Source of the DNA: Phytomonas francai
Taxonomy: Eukaryota; Euglenozoa; Kinetoplastea; Trypanosomatida; Trypanosomatidae
Assembly: GCA_001766655.1 (NCBI GenBank)
Contig: MJCC01000002.1
Span: 1 to 59,150 of the forward strand
Reading direction: 5' to 3'
DNA length: 59,150 bases
Shown here in pieces: positions 30,163 to 37,789 of this stretch (positions are counted from its first letter, which is position 1; every line of letters starts with the position of its first letter). The notes beneath the pieces were generated by a model that saw only the letters and a program-made list of their open reading frames with translations, was not told the DNA's origin and did no database searches. A program made the translations under genes and the position numbers.

Positions 30163-32208
30163 TTAATCACATAAACTGAGGTACAAATTCTTGAGCTGTC
30201 GAGCTTCCCAGCGGACGGAGTTGCGTGACGACATGTCTTGCTTCGACGGATCTGGGTGAGTGAAGGCTGGTACGTTCTCGCCGTAGTTATCTGCTTGGCC
30301 AAAAAATGAAAGTATCTCTTCAAGAGTGCTGTCTTTGAGAACAACTATGTGCTTCGCGAGGTGCATAGCCAGCGACAAAAAACACCGTTTCGCGTAGAAC
30401 CATGTGTCTGTCATGAGTTTTCGGTGGTACGGTTCTAAGGACTTTATAATACGGGATACACCAAACTCAAAGTTGCCTTTAGAGCAGTATAAGGTACCGA
30501 TAACTAAATTTACAATGCAAAGGTGCAAAGGCTGTTTATCAGGGTCGTTATAAGTTAGGGTTTCCTCCTCCCTCTCGATACGCCGCATGATGTCCTCAGC
30601 TTTTTCGTTTTGGGCTGTCATGATATACGAAACACACAGATTTGCCAGGACAATAGCACTGCAGTTGAGGATCTTCTCCTGATTAGCTGCCACCACAGGC
30701 TCATAGTAGCGAATGGCCTCACGGAACTTATTTTCCTGCATAAAAAAAACATGCGCTACATTGAGCTTCCACAACTCGTGCTCGGAACAGAACTCGGCCG
30801 ACTGACGAAACAGTTTTTCCACCATAGGATAGTTCTCGATGCACCAGTAAATGTTAGCCTGCGCCATGAGTATGGGGATGTACTCCTCCAGCGCTTCATC
30901 GTATTGCCGTACTGCTAACTTTACGGCATCCTTATCGTGCTTCTGCTTCGCGTCTTGAATCTTCTTAGTCATCTTCCGTAACTGGTCGGCGTGCTTCTGG
31001 GCTAGGATGTCGAACTTTCGGTACGCCTCAGCCGGTGAGGTCTGTGCTGTTATAAGACCATCCAGGAAATCGTAGAGGGACTGCTGGTCATGGCTGAGGT
31101 ATTGCCACGCGAGATGCGAGTTTTCGGCAAGAACATCCGCGGCCAGGTCGTAGTACTCGTATTTACAATAGAAGAGGAGTAAGTTTTGGAAAGTTTCCGC
31201 GGGGAAAGGTGGATTTTGGAGAAGAAAATTGAACTTCTTGAAGCCACTTGCCGGGTCATCGTTCATGTTAATCAGGGCCGTATTGTGTAGCGTTACGGGG
31301 TCTAGCTCCTCGTCTTCTCGCGGCGGCATATCCGTTAGGGCCTCCTTGGCGGCATTTACATTCTGCATCTGGAACTCGATTGCAGCTTTTAAGTTAAAAG
31401 CTTCGATAAGGGCAGTCTCCTTGAGAACCGGCGTATTGCCCACAGAGCGCGCCTCCACACCTTCGGTGTTGCTCCCGATGTTTAGTTCGGGATGCTCCTT
31501 CACACCTTTGTTGATGATGTCACCAATGTGTTTGAGTGATAGTGCGTATTGCTGCATGCGATAGTATGCAAGTGCGATGTTGTAGACAAGTTCTGGTTTG
31601 TCTCCGAGGGCGTTTTGAGCTTCCTGAAATTTCTCCAGGGCCCCATCGTAGTTTCCTTCTCGATACAGCACACATCCCTGCAGCACCACTGTATCGGGGT
31701 CTTCGATAGGGCACTTTTCTAAAAAGCCCTTCGTTTGTGGTGTGTCTTCCTGCTCGTAAGCAATGACAGCCTGCAGTTTGGTCATTCGCATGCTGTATTG
31801 CTCAGACTCTATCATGCTACAAACCCGTGTGCTATCTTGATAGGCACCTGCCTTGTAAAGGGCCTGGGCAAAGTACATGCGGTACTCCTCAACGCTCGGG
31901 CACACATGCACAAGCTGCTCGTACAGCCTCGCCGACTCCACATATTCCCCCATCATGTAATAACAGTACGCTATTAACGAGAGCGCCGCGCGGCTGCGAG
32001 GAAACTCCTCTAGCTGTGTTGTGAGCAGCTCCACCGCCTCGGCGTACTGTTGATCGCGGATGTATCCGTACACAGTGGCGGTGAAGGTTCCTTCCTGAAC
32101 TTGGGCTTGGATACGGCCGAGGGTGGTGCCGCCGCCCGACGTCGTAGTGGGTCGCACCGAGCCCGTCATAGACGCACGTATGCCGGTGAGGGGTCTCACA
32201 GTGGCCAT
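30163..32208 (-). CDS. IFT70: Intraflagellar transport protein 70 (TTC30/DYF-1)
   Basis: TPR-superhelix subunit of the IFT-B complex that wraps around IFT52 and is needed for flagellum assembly. It is 681 residues, close to the usual ~660. After a Thr/Gly-rich N-terminal ~30 residues, the family hallmark follows at about 38-125: FTATVYGYIRDQQYAEAVEL, then SRAALSLIAYCYYMMGEYVE and MYFAQALYKAGAY. Further TPR units extend to the C-terminus, including WCIENYPMVEKLFRQSAEF and LVIGTLYCSKGNFEFGVSRI, the latter also typical of TTC30. The long spacing between TPR blocks in the middle (residues ~240-420) is as in TTC30. The ATG at 32208 has a pyrimidine tract and AG about 100 nt upstream. Confidence 0.92.
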   Translation of the reverse strand: MATVRPLTGIRASMTGSVRPTTTSGGGTTLGRIQAQVQEGTFTATVYGYIRDQQYAEAVELLTTQLEEFPRSRAALSLIAYCYYMMGEYVESARLYEQLVHVCPSVEEYRMYFAQALYKAGAYQDSTRVCSMIESEQYSMRMTKLQAVIAYEQEDTPQTKGFLEKCPIEDPDTVVLQGCVLYREGNYDGALEKFQEAQNALGDKPELVYNIALAYYRMQQYALSLKHIGDIINKGVKEHPELNIGSNTEGVEARSVGNTPVLKETALIEAFNLKAAIEFQMQNVNAAKEALTDMPPREDEELDPVTLHNTALINMNDDPASGFKKFNFLLQNPPFPAETFQNLLLFYCKYEYYDLAADVLAENSHLAWQYLSHDQQSLYDFLDGLITAQTSPAEAYRKFDILAQKHADQLRKMTKKIQDAKQKHDKDAVKLAVRQYDEALEEYIPILMAQANIYWCIENYPMVEKLFRQSAEFCSEHELWKLNVAHVFFMQENKFREAIRYYEPVVAANQEKILNCSAIVLANLCVSYIMTAQNEKAEDIMRRIEREEETLTYNDPDKQPLHLCIVNLVIGTLYCSKGNFEFGVSRIIKSLEPYHRKLMTDTWFYAKRCFLSLAMHLAKHIVVLKDSTLEEILSFFGQADNYGENVPAFTHPDPSKQDMSSRNSVRWEARQLKNLYLSLCD

Positions 32209-32592
32209 TTTTTTAAATTATTATTTCTCTTTTTGTGTGTGGTTTGTATTTTCTTATAGTTTTTCTTCTTGTGAACAATAATGTCTGTAACTAAGTACTT
32301 ATTCCCTTTGAAGTTTGATTCATAGAAAGATGAGGAGAAAGCGGATGGTAATGGGTGTGGCACGTACCATCAAAGCCGAGTACGAATGCATCTCTCTCCA
32401 GAGATCGAACAAGCCAGCCATTTTCCCTGTCAACACCTATCTACAGAGGTGAAACACATGGTGCTATTCCTTCGGATGCATGGGGGAAAAAGCTTATCAA
32501 CATCTTCCAACTACATGGTAATGTACACTCTTTCGCTCACACCGGAGGTGACGTCAAGTTATCTTCCTTCCTTATTTATATAATTTTCTCCA
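32209..32592. other. Spacer upstream of IFT70
   Basis: About 380 bases carrying the candidate splice acceptor for IFT70. Plus-strand short frames here are not supported. Confidence 0.4.
32306..32340 (-). promoter_or_regulatory. Candidate trans-splice acceptor for IFT70
   Basis: On the minus strand a C/T-rich tract (32323-32340) is followed by CAAAG, with AG at 32306-32307. This is about 98 nt upstream of the IFT70 ATG. Confidence 0.42.
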
Positions 32593-34188
32593 TTAGACAT
32601 CCCCAATCATTTCCATTTCGACTCGTTTGCGCATAGCCATCTGAATGAAAACCAGGTACTTTCCACTAAGGTCATACCATTTGGTCCATACAATTAACAT
32701 GAATGTTGTGACAAAAAGTATATTCAACCCAACAAACGACACCACCCTTGCTGCTACATTGAGATCTCTAGCACTTCCCGCCATATGGGGTACATCCAGC
32801 GGTATCGCATCTAACTTGTCCAAGCATATGCATACGTAAATCACGGCCAGCGAGTGGAAGAGCTTTGAAGGGATTGTGACAAGGCGCTGGATGGCGGCTG
32901 ACATGGGTTCATTTCGGCCGAAGACAACCGTATCCTCGTCGGTAACGTCCGCCAGGACGGCCGGCTGGAGGTGCGTCGTGATCTCTGTGAGGACGCGGTG
33001 TGCGAAGAATAAAGTTGCGAAGGCAATGCCGTACCGATGGATCGGGGTGGGAGGTGCAGCACCCTGCTTCCCCAGGTTTGGGTCGCCAGTGCTGATACCG
33101 CCATCGCCACGCGCGTCGTGTGCCATTTTCACAGACAACAAAAGCAATAAGAAACCCAGGATCCAACGCAGCAGCAATATCATGGATACCGTGTTTTTAT
33201 TTCCATATAGTTCACAGAGACGCGTAATCAGCGCGGAGAGGGCATGTGGCACCGCAAAAGAGAGTGCCTGTAGAAGAGAACTCAGGGGCGAAGAGGGTTT
33301 CCTTGCACACACTACCATCAAAAGCAAACCAAAGAAATTAGTAGATAATGCGCTGCTATAGGTCTGAAGCGCGTATATTACCCCCGCCGCACTCATTGAA
33401 TTGCGTTTGAGAGTCCGAAAAGCAAATGTGAAGAATTTATTGCTACTTTGAGGGGTAACATCGCTACAATTTTTGACATCATCAACGCCGGAACTCACAT
33501 CTATTTCGTTCTGCGACCTGCCAAACATATAAAAAGTAAAACCTGCCATAAGCGCCCAAACGCCATTGTACGCACGAAACGTTCCCACCCATTTGATGCT
33601 GTTAGTGCCGTCATATAGACATGATGCTAGACCAACCCCGGCGGAACCAATTACACGGAACACGATAATCATAGTGTTGAACTTCTCACGCTCCGCGGTC
33701 CGCCTGCGGTTACCATAGAGCATTGCCTGAGAGGTTGTTAGGCAGTACATGAATAACTTATCGTACATAATCATCAACGCCATGAAGTTGAGGCCCGGAG
33801 AAACGTACGGCATCCGCATTGGTAGCCATAGAAGCCCAAAGGTCAGTGCCCACAGGGGCCCACACACAGATAATCGCGAAAATCGTAGCCTTCTGGTGAA
33901 TTTGAGCTGGATCTTGCTAAAGCCGCTAAACCCAACATCATCTAGGGTACTCCACACCACATAGCCAGTTTGCCCGATCACAAGGTTCCATAGCGTTGTT
34001 GACTTCAACTCAGAGATGTACTGTTCACTAGTATTCTCTTTATTAACTTGTGTGAACAGCTTGGAGCGTAGAAAGAAGTCCACGAAAAGAGCACTAAAGA
34101 CTGAGTGCAGCATGCAGAGGAAAAAGGTTTGTATGCCATAGACAACAAACCTACTAAGAAACGGCCAAGCTACTTTTTGGGCCATCAT
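32593..34188 (-). CDS. Polytopic membrane protein of unknown function
   Basis: A 531-residue protein with perhaps ten hydrophobic spans. Examples are FVVYGIQTFFLCMLHSVFSA near the N-terminus, LSVCGPLWALTFGLLWLPMR, GVWALMAGFTFYMF, WILGFLLLLLSVKMA and the final VVSFVGLNILFVTTFMLIVW. A polar insertion (about residues 230-255) and another (about 360-385, a loop rich in Gly, Asp and Pro) fall between span groups. The overall layout, two groups of spans with a central loop, resembles a transporter such as a major facilitator. I see no family motif, so this is only a shape comparison. The N-terminus has no cleavable-looking signal. The ATG at 34188 is the first in a MMAQK start. Lineage-specific function is likely. 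Confidence 0.62.
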   Translation of the reverse strand: MMAQKVAWPFLSRFVVYGIQTFFLCMLHSVFSALFVDFFLRSKLFTQVNKENTSEQYISELKSTTLWNLVIGQTGYVVWSTLDDVGFSGFSKIQLKFTRRLRFSRLSVCGPLWALTFGLLWLPMRMPYVSPGLNFMALMIMYDKLFMYCLTTSQAMLYGNRRRTAEREKFNTMIIVFRVIGSAGVGLASCLYDGTNSIKWVGTFRAYNGVWALMAGFTFYMFGRSQNEIDVSSGVDDVKNCSDVTPQSSNKFFTFAFRTLKRNSMSAAGVIYALQTYSSALSTNFFGLLLMVVCARKPSSPLSSLLQALSFAVPHALSALITRLCELYGNKNTVSMILLLRWILGFLLLLLSVKMAHDARGDGGISTGDPNLGKQGAAPPTPIHRYGIAFATLFFAHRVLTEITTHLQPAVLADVTDEDTVVFGRNEPMSAAIQRLVTIPSKLFHSLAVIYVCICLDKLDAIPLDVPHMAGSARDLNVAARVVSFVGLNILFVTTFMLIVWTKWYDLSGKYLVFIQMAMRKRVEMEMIGDV

Positions 34189-35031
34189 TTTTGCTAGTAT
34201 TTGTGTTAAAGAGAGATAATCAAAAGCATTTCAGGGAATAGAATAAATAAATAAATAAGTACAGTTTCATTTGGTCTAGTTTGTATGTCCCTTTCATCAA
34301 ATGAGCAAGGCTGGTTGACGCTAAACGTATCCGAACAGAAGGGGCCTGGATGAGTGTCTTCCAACAGTTTAGGGAAAATGGCAATAATACACGTTTTTGA
34401 CGTTCTGTATGGATGCTATTATTATTTAGCATTTTTAGAAATACTTGATTATACATGTATAAATTTGCCTGTCCGAATTTTTTGGGCAGGCACACTACAA
34501 ACGATATCTTTCAAGCACTAACACCAGTAAGAACATAGATTAACAATGGGTTTCACACGAAAATGCAAGGAAAGCAATTTAACACAGCGTTCTTTAATCT
34601 CGTGATTCATATATAGTAGATCATAAATGATATCAAGCTTAGAGGCTCAGATAAAATATTGAAAATAATTCAAAATCAAAATAAATAATTCCGAACATGA
34701 TAAAATATTATTTTTACATATACACAAATCTGATACCTTTCCAGGAAGGCAAAGAAAAAAAGATACCATCTTACATTCTAAGAGTTTGCACCCATTCGAG
34801 GCTTAAAAAAAAAAGGAATAATAGTTAGCAGATAAAACTGTAGCCTCATCAAAAGGAAGTTTTAAATTGTGTGCGCATATCATTTTATTTACCACTTGAC
34901 CCTTATTCATACATTCATGCTTGTTCATCTGCTACATGTGGTGAATATAACGATGGTACGTTGCTGTCATTTATACCTAAAAAATATTTTGTATGAGCCC
35001 TACTACTATTAATTCCTACTCACCCACCCGT
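34189..35031. other. 843-base spacer between inhibitor-2 stop and the polytopic membrane gene
   Basis: Very AT-rich; one 60-base line (34621-34680) is only 14 G/C. A minus-strand open frame at 34220-34495 could encode 91 residues but has an AT-driven composition and a Tyr/Leu/Phe-rich end, so I consider it chance. No structured RNA seen. Confidence 0.45.
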
Positions 35032-35469
35032 TTAATCGTCGTCGTCCTCATGTTTGCGGGCGAGCATTTCCCTGAACTTAGCGCCTTCATCTGCGTAGAC
35101 CGCACGACGCATCATTTTGAACTCCTGCTCGTCTTTCTTTTTCTCGAGTTCACCAGTCGCTGTTCCAGGCAACAACATAGGCCTTCCAGAGTGACTAATT
35201 GGGGCCACAGGCCTTCCCTCACTGGAGTTCTGAATCTTCTCTTTCAGCTTCTGAGCAAATAATTTTGTGGAGGTATCCCAGGGGTCATTCTGCGGTGCCC
35301 CATTCGGGCCATCCTCATCTACTACATCATCGTCGATGTACATGTATGGTGTCTTTGGTTCATCGATAGGTTTGGTTACAGGATGTAGGCGATGATACTC
35401 AGCGTTAGCGGTTAGATTTTCTTCATCCCATTCAACATGACGTTTCATATCTGAGATTCGTTTATGCAT
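35032..35469 (-). CDS. Protein phosphatase 1 inhibitor-2 homologue
   Basis: A small, intrinsically disordered regulator of protein phosphatase 1, 145 residues here against ~200 in mammals. Two of the three inhibitor-2 contact regions are visible. WDEENL at about 14-19 is followed by KPIDEPKTPYMY at 33-44, equivalent to the WDE...KIDEPSTPY region whose Thr is the GSK-3 site (here T40). A VYADEGAKF at 124-132 corresponds to the HYNEG helix that lies over the phosphatase active site. It is followed by an acidic DDDD end, as in the family. The N-terminal KGILK-type motif is not evident. The start is the ATG at 35469. Real gene, family call fairly firm. Confidence 0.82.
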   Translation of the reverse strand: MHKRISDMKRHVEWDEENLTANAEYHRLHPVTKPIDEPKTPYMYIDDDVVDEDGPNGAPQNDPWDTSTKLFAQKLKEKIQNSSEGRPVAPISHSGRPMLLPGTATGELEKKKDEQEFKMMRRAVYADEGAKFREMLARKHEDDDD

Positions 35470-35833
35470 TTCTATTTATTTATTTTATTACCCACACACC
35501 TATAAAATTAATTAATATATGCTTGAGAATAATTTCCTTGATGGTTTGATATACTAGAGCCTTTTTAGATAGGTATACACCTAAGGAGGGGTATTCCTCG
35601 AAACAGGATAAAACCATATTTCCCAAGAATCTAAAATCACATTACTAGTAAGGCTACCCCATGCGCATCCTTTATTTCTATTCGTGCATAAATTTTCGTT
35701 TTTATTCACAGAAGGTCTGCACAGTGACCTGAATCTTTTTTGCTTCAAATTATTGCACAAATAGTTAACCTATATTACCATCTCTTCTCAGCACCATTAA
35801 TATCTGGAATATATATATATATATTAGAACTTT
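35470..35833. other. Spacer between the zinc-finger/RS gene and inhibitor-2
   Basis: About 360 AT-rich bases with an AT run at 35809-35824 next to the stop codon of the zinc-finger/RS gene. No gene seen. Confidence 0.45.
35809..35824. repeat. (AT)8 microsatellite
   Basis: Perfect AT run just downstream of the zinc-finger/RS gene stop, in its 3' UTR. Confidence 0.9.
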
Positions 35834-37345
35834 TTAGTTGTCATCGCCCAAAACATTAACCAAGGACAAAGGCAACACACGCGATGCCACCGCACTTGGA
35901 ATACAGTGAAACACAATAGTAGAATTGCTCAGGGATTTTTCTAAGTTGTAAAGGGGGGGGATAGGAAATCCATGAATATATCGTAGTGGCTGTATGACGG
36001 AGGGTCCAACACCTTCACTGCTGCAGGTCTTCTCATTACTGGTGTTGTTTGCTTTATCCTGGGTTATGTTCGTATCGGGATCGTTCGGATTAGCGTTGCT
36101 GCTGCGTGAATGCCGTCCATCAGCAGCGATCTGAGCCTTCTTCTGAGCCAACCGCTGTTTTAACTGAAGGATGGTGTCGGTCGTAGTCGTCGCTTTTGAT
36201 GACTCGCTGCTGTTTTGGTCGTTAGGTAAATGTTGTCCGCTCGTCTTTCTATTCAACAACTTTTTCTTTTGCTCCAACTTGCACCTGAGGGCTTCGATGG
36301 AATTCGCAGAAGTCTCTGGCGTGACGTCAGAATCCTTTTTCGTACTAGATACCTCCAGGTGCTCCGTTCGTTCGCGATCAACATCCTGGCTGTTAGCATT
36401 AGGGGTTAACAATACTTTCTTGACTTCCTCATCGTAATATACTTTTTGGGGCTCGGATAGATATTGCCAATGCACTGAGAGCATCTCGAGATAGTCCTTC
36501 CTTGCTTTGATCGAGCTAAACCCAGATGGAGATTTCCAATGTGAAGGCTGAAGCTCAAACGGTAGTTGTTCAATAGTGTTCGATGGTGCCCCAAGCTCGT
36601 GGGAAGCCTGCTGCTGTGAGAGGGTGGCATGCGCTGAAGCCTCACCCTTAGATTCCTTCGAGAATTCCATACGGCAGATCGCGCCTTCGAGGAGAAGGCG
36701 ACAGTGACAGAAAATAAGGGCCTTTGTGCTTTCAAAGATCGATGGGAATCGTACACACCACACGGATGCATGTTTCTCTATACCTATGGAGACATCTAAC
36801 CGCTCCCCATGCCTTACAAAGGCGTCCTTTAGGGCAACTTCGAGGTGCTGCGACGTGCAGCTCTCGGGGACACCTTGAATGGACACCTCCGTCGATGGCT
36901 TCGCACGCCTGCTTTGTGCGTAGCTGGCCTCGCAGCGATAGCAATCTGAGCGTTGCGCCGAGTTAAGGTTACTACAGACCCCGCACAGCCAATCCGTCTG
37001 CGGTTTCCCCCCCGCCCTCGTCTCGTCGCCGCTGGTGCCGGGGCTGGAGGCTCTCGACCTGCTGCTGCGGCTACTGCCGCTGATGCGCAGGGCGGTGGCT
37101 GTCTTTCGAGATTCCTTCCGACGACGATGGCAGCGATGTCGAGAGTGGTTCCGGTCTTGACTACCACTCTCGCGTCTTTTTTTTCGGTAAGATCGGTGGG
37201 GGTGGCTGCGATGGTGCGAGCGCGCGCCCTCGGAGCGCCACCTTTCCCTACCACGTGCAGGATATCGGTCGGAGGAGTCACTATAGGATGACTCTGTGCT
37301 TGAAAGAGGTCGAAGCGGCGGCGACAACTCAGGTCTACTATTCAT
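35834..37345 (-). CDS. RanBP2-type zinc finger, RS-rich RNA-binding protein
   Basis: A nuclear RNA-binding or splicing-related protein by composition. The 503 residues begin with ~110 residues rich in Ser, Arg and His (RS-like, for example SSRSSRSRASS). They are followed by a RanBP2-type zinc finger with C121, C124, C135 and C138 (DWLCGVCSNLNSAQRSDCYR), a fold that binds single-stranded RNA. Immediately after is an RRM-like segment, VSIQGVPESCTSQHLEVALK to about residue 235. The order RS-zinc finger-RRM resembles RBM5/RBM10 or ZRANB2-type proteins. The second half is low complexity with Ser/Gln-rich stretches and two similar Leu-Lys-Gln helices (ALRCKLEQKKKLL and ILQLKQRLAQKKAQI). Trypanosomatids splice mainly in trans, so a role in trans-splicing or mRNA handling is likely. 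The RRM is the less certain element. Confidence 0.72.
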   Translation of the reverse strand: MNSRPELSPPLRPLSSTESSYSDSSDRYPARGRERWRSEGARSHHRSHPHRSYRKKRRESGSQDRNHSRHRCHRRRKESRKTATALRISGSSRSSRSRASSPGTSGDETRAGGKPQTDWLCGVCSNLNSAQRSDCYRCEASYAQSRRAKPSTEVSIQGVPESCTSQHLEVALKDAFVRHGERLDVSIGIEKHASVWCVRFPSIFESTKALIFCHCRLLLEGAICRMEFSKESKGEASAHATLSQQQASHELGAPSNTIEQLPFELQPSHWKSPSGFSSIKARKDYLEMLSVHWQYLSEPQKVYYDEEVKKVLLTPNANSQDVDRERTEHLEVSSTKKDSDVTPETSANSIEALRCKLEQKKKLLNRKTSGQHLPNDQNSSESSKATTTTDTILQLKQRLAQKKAQIAADGRHSRSSNANPNDPDTNITQDKANNTSNEKTCSSEGVGPSVIQPLRYIHGFPIPPLYNLEKSLSNSTIVFHCIPSAVASRVLPLSLVNVLGDDN

Positions 37346-37789
37346 GATAAGCCAGGGAAAACACGATCCCTGAGTTATTTTCTTTTAATTTTTTTTTTCT
37401 TCCTCCTCGATACAGTAATGTTAGTATTCGATATTGAGAGAGTGTTGGCGAGCCGTAAAAATAAGAAGCGAATCATAAAACAAACACTTTGAGGAGCAAT
37501 TTAATCCCCAATATCACTGCGTATTTAATGCTAGAAAATCTATCTTCTTCGATATAACTGATATAAGCACAAACAATTTCATCTTTTAAAGTATCTGTTT
37601 TGCTATCAAGTGGGGTTCTCTAGATTGTCTATACCATAAACCACGCCCCTTTTTCATAAAAAGTATATGGTTTGTGCAGAAAATTGCTTCTGTGGAACAA
37701 CGACAGCCATTTTTTTACATGCATGCAGCCGTTTTCTATTTTTTTTTTTGCGTGTATGTACATGTAAATTCAAGGCAAGGCCCTTTACT
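37346..37789. other. Spacer upstream of the zinc-finger/RS gene
   Basis: About 440 bases. Contains a T-rich run on the plus strand (about 37380-37405) but no convincing splice acceptor in the sense orientation. No gene seen. Confidence 0.35.

Noticed and set aside
34220..34495. Minus-strand frame of 91 residues in a spacer
   Set aside because: AT-driven composition, ending in Tyr/Leu/Phe runs, and no plausible splice acceptor or motif.
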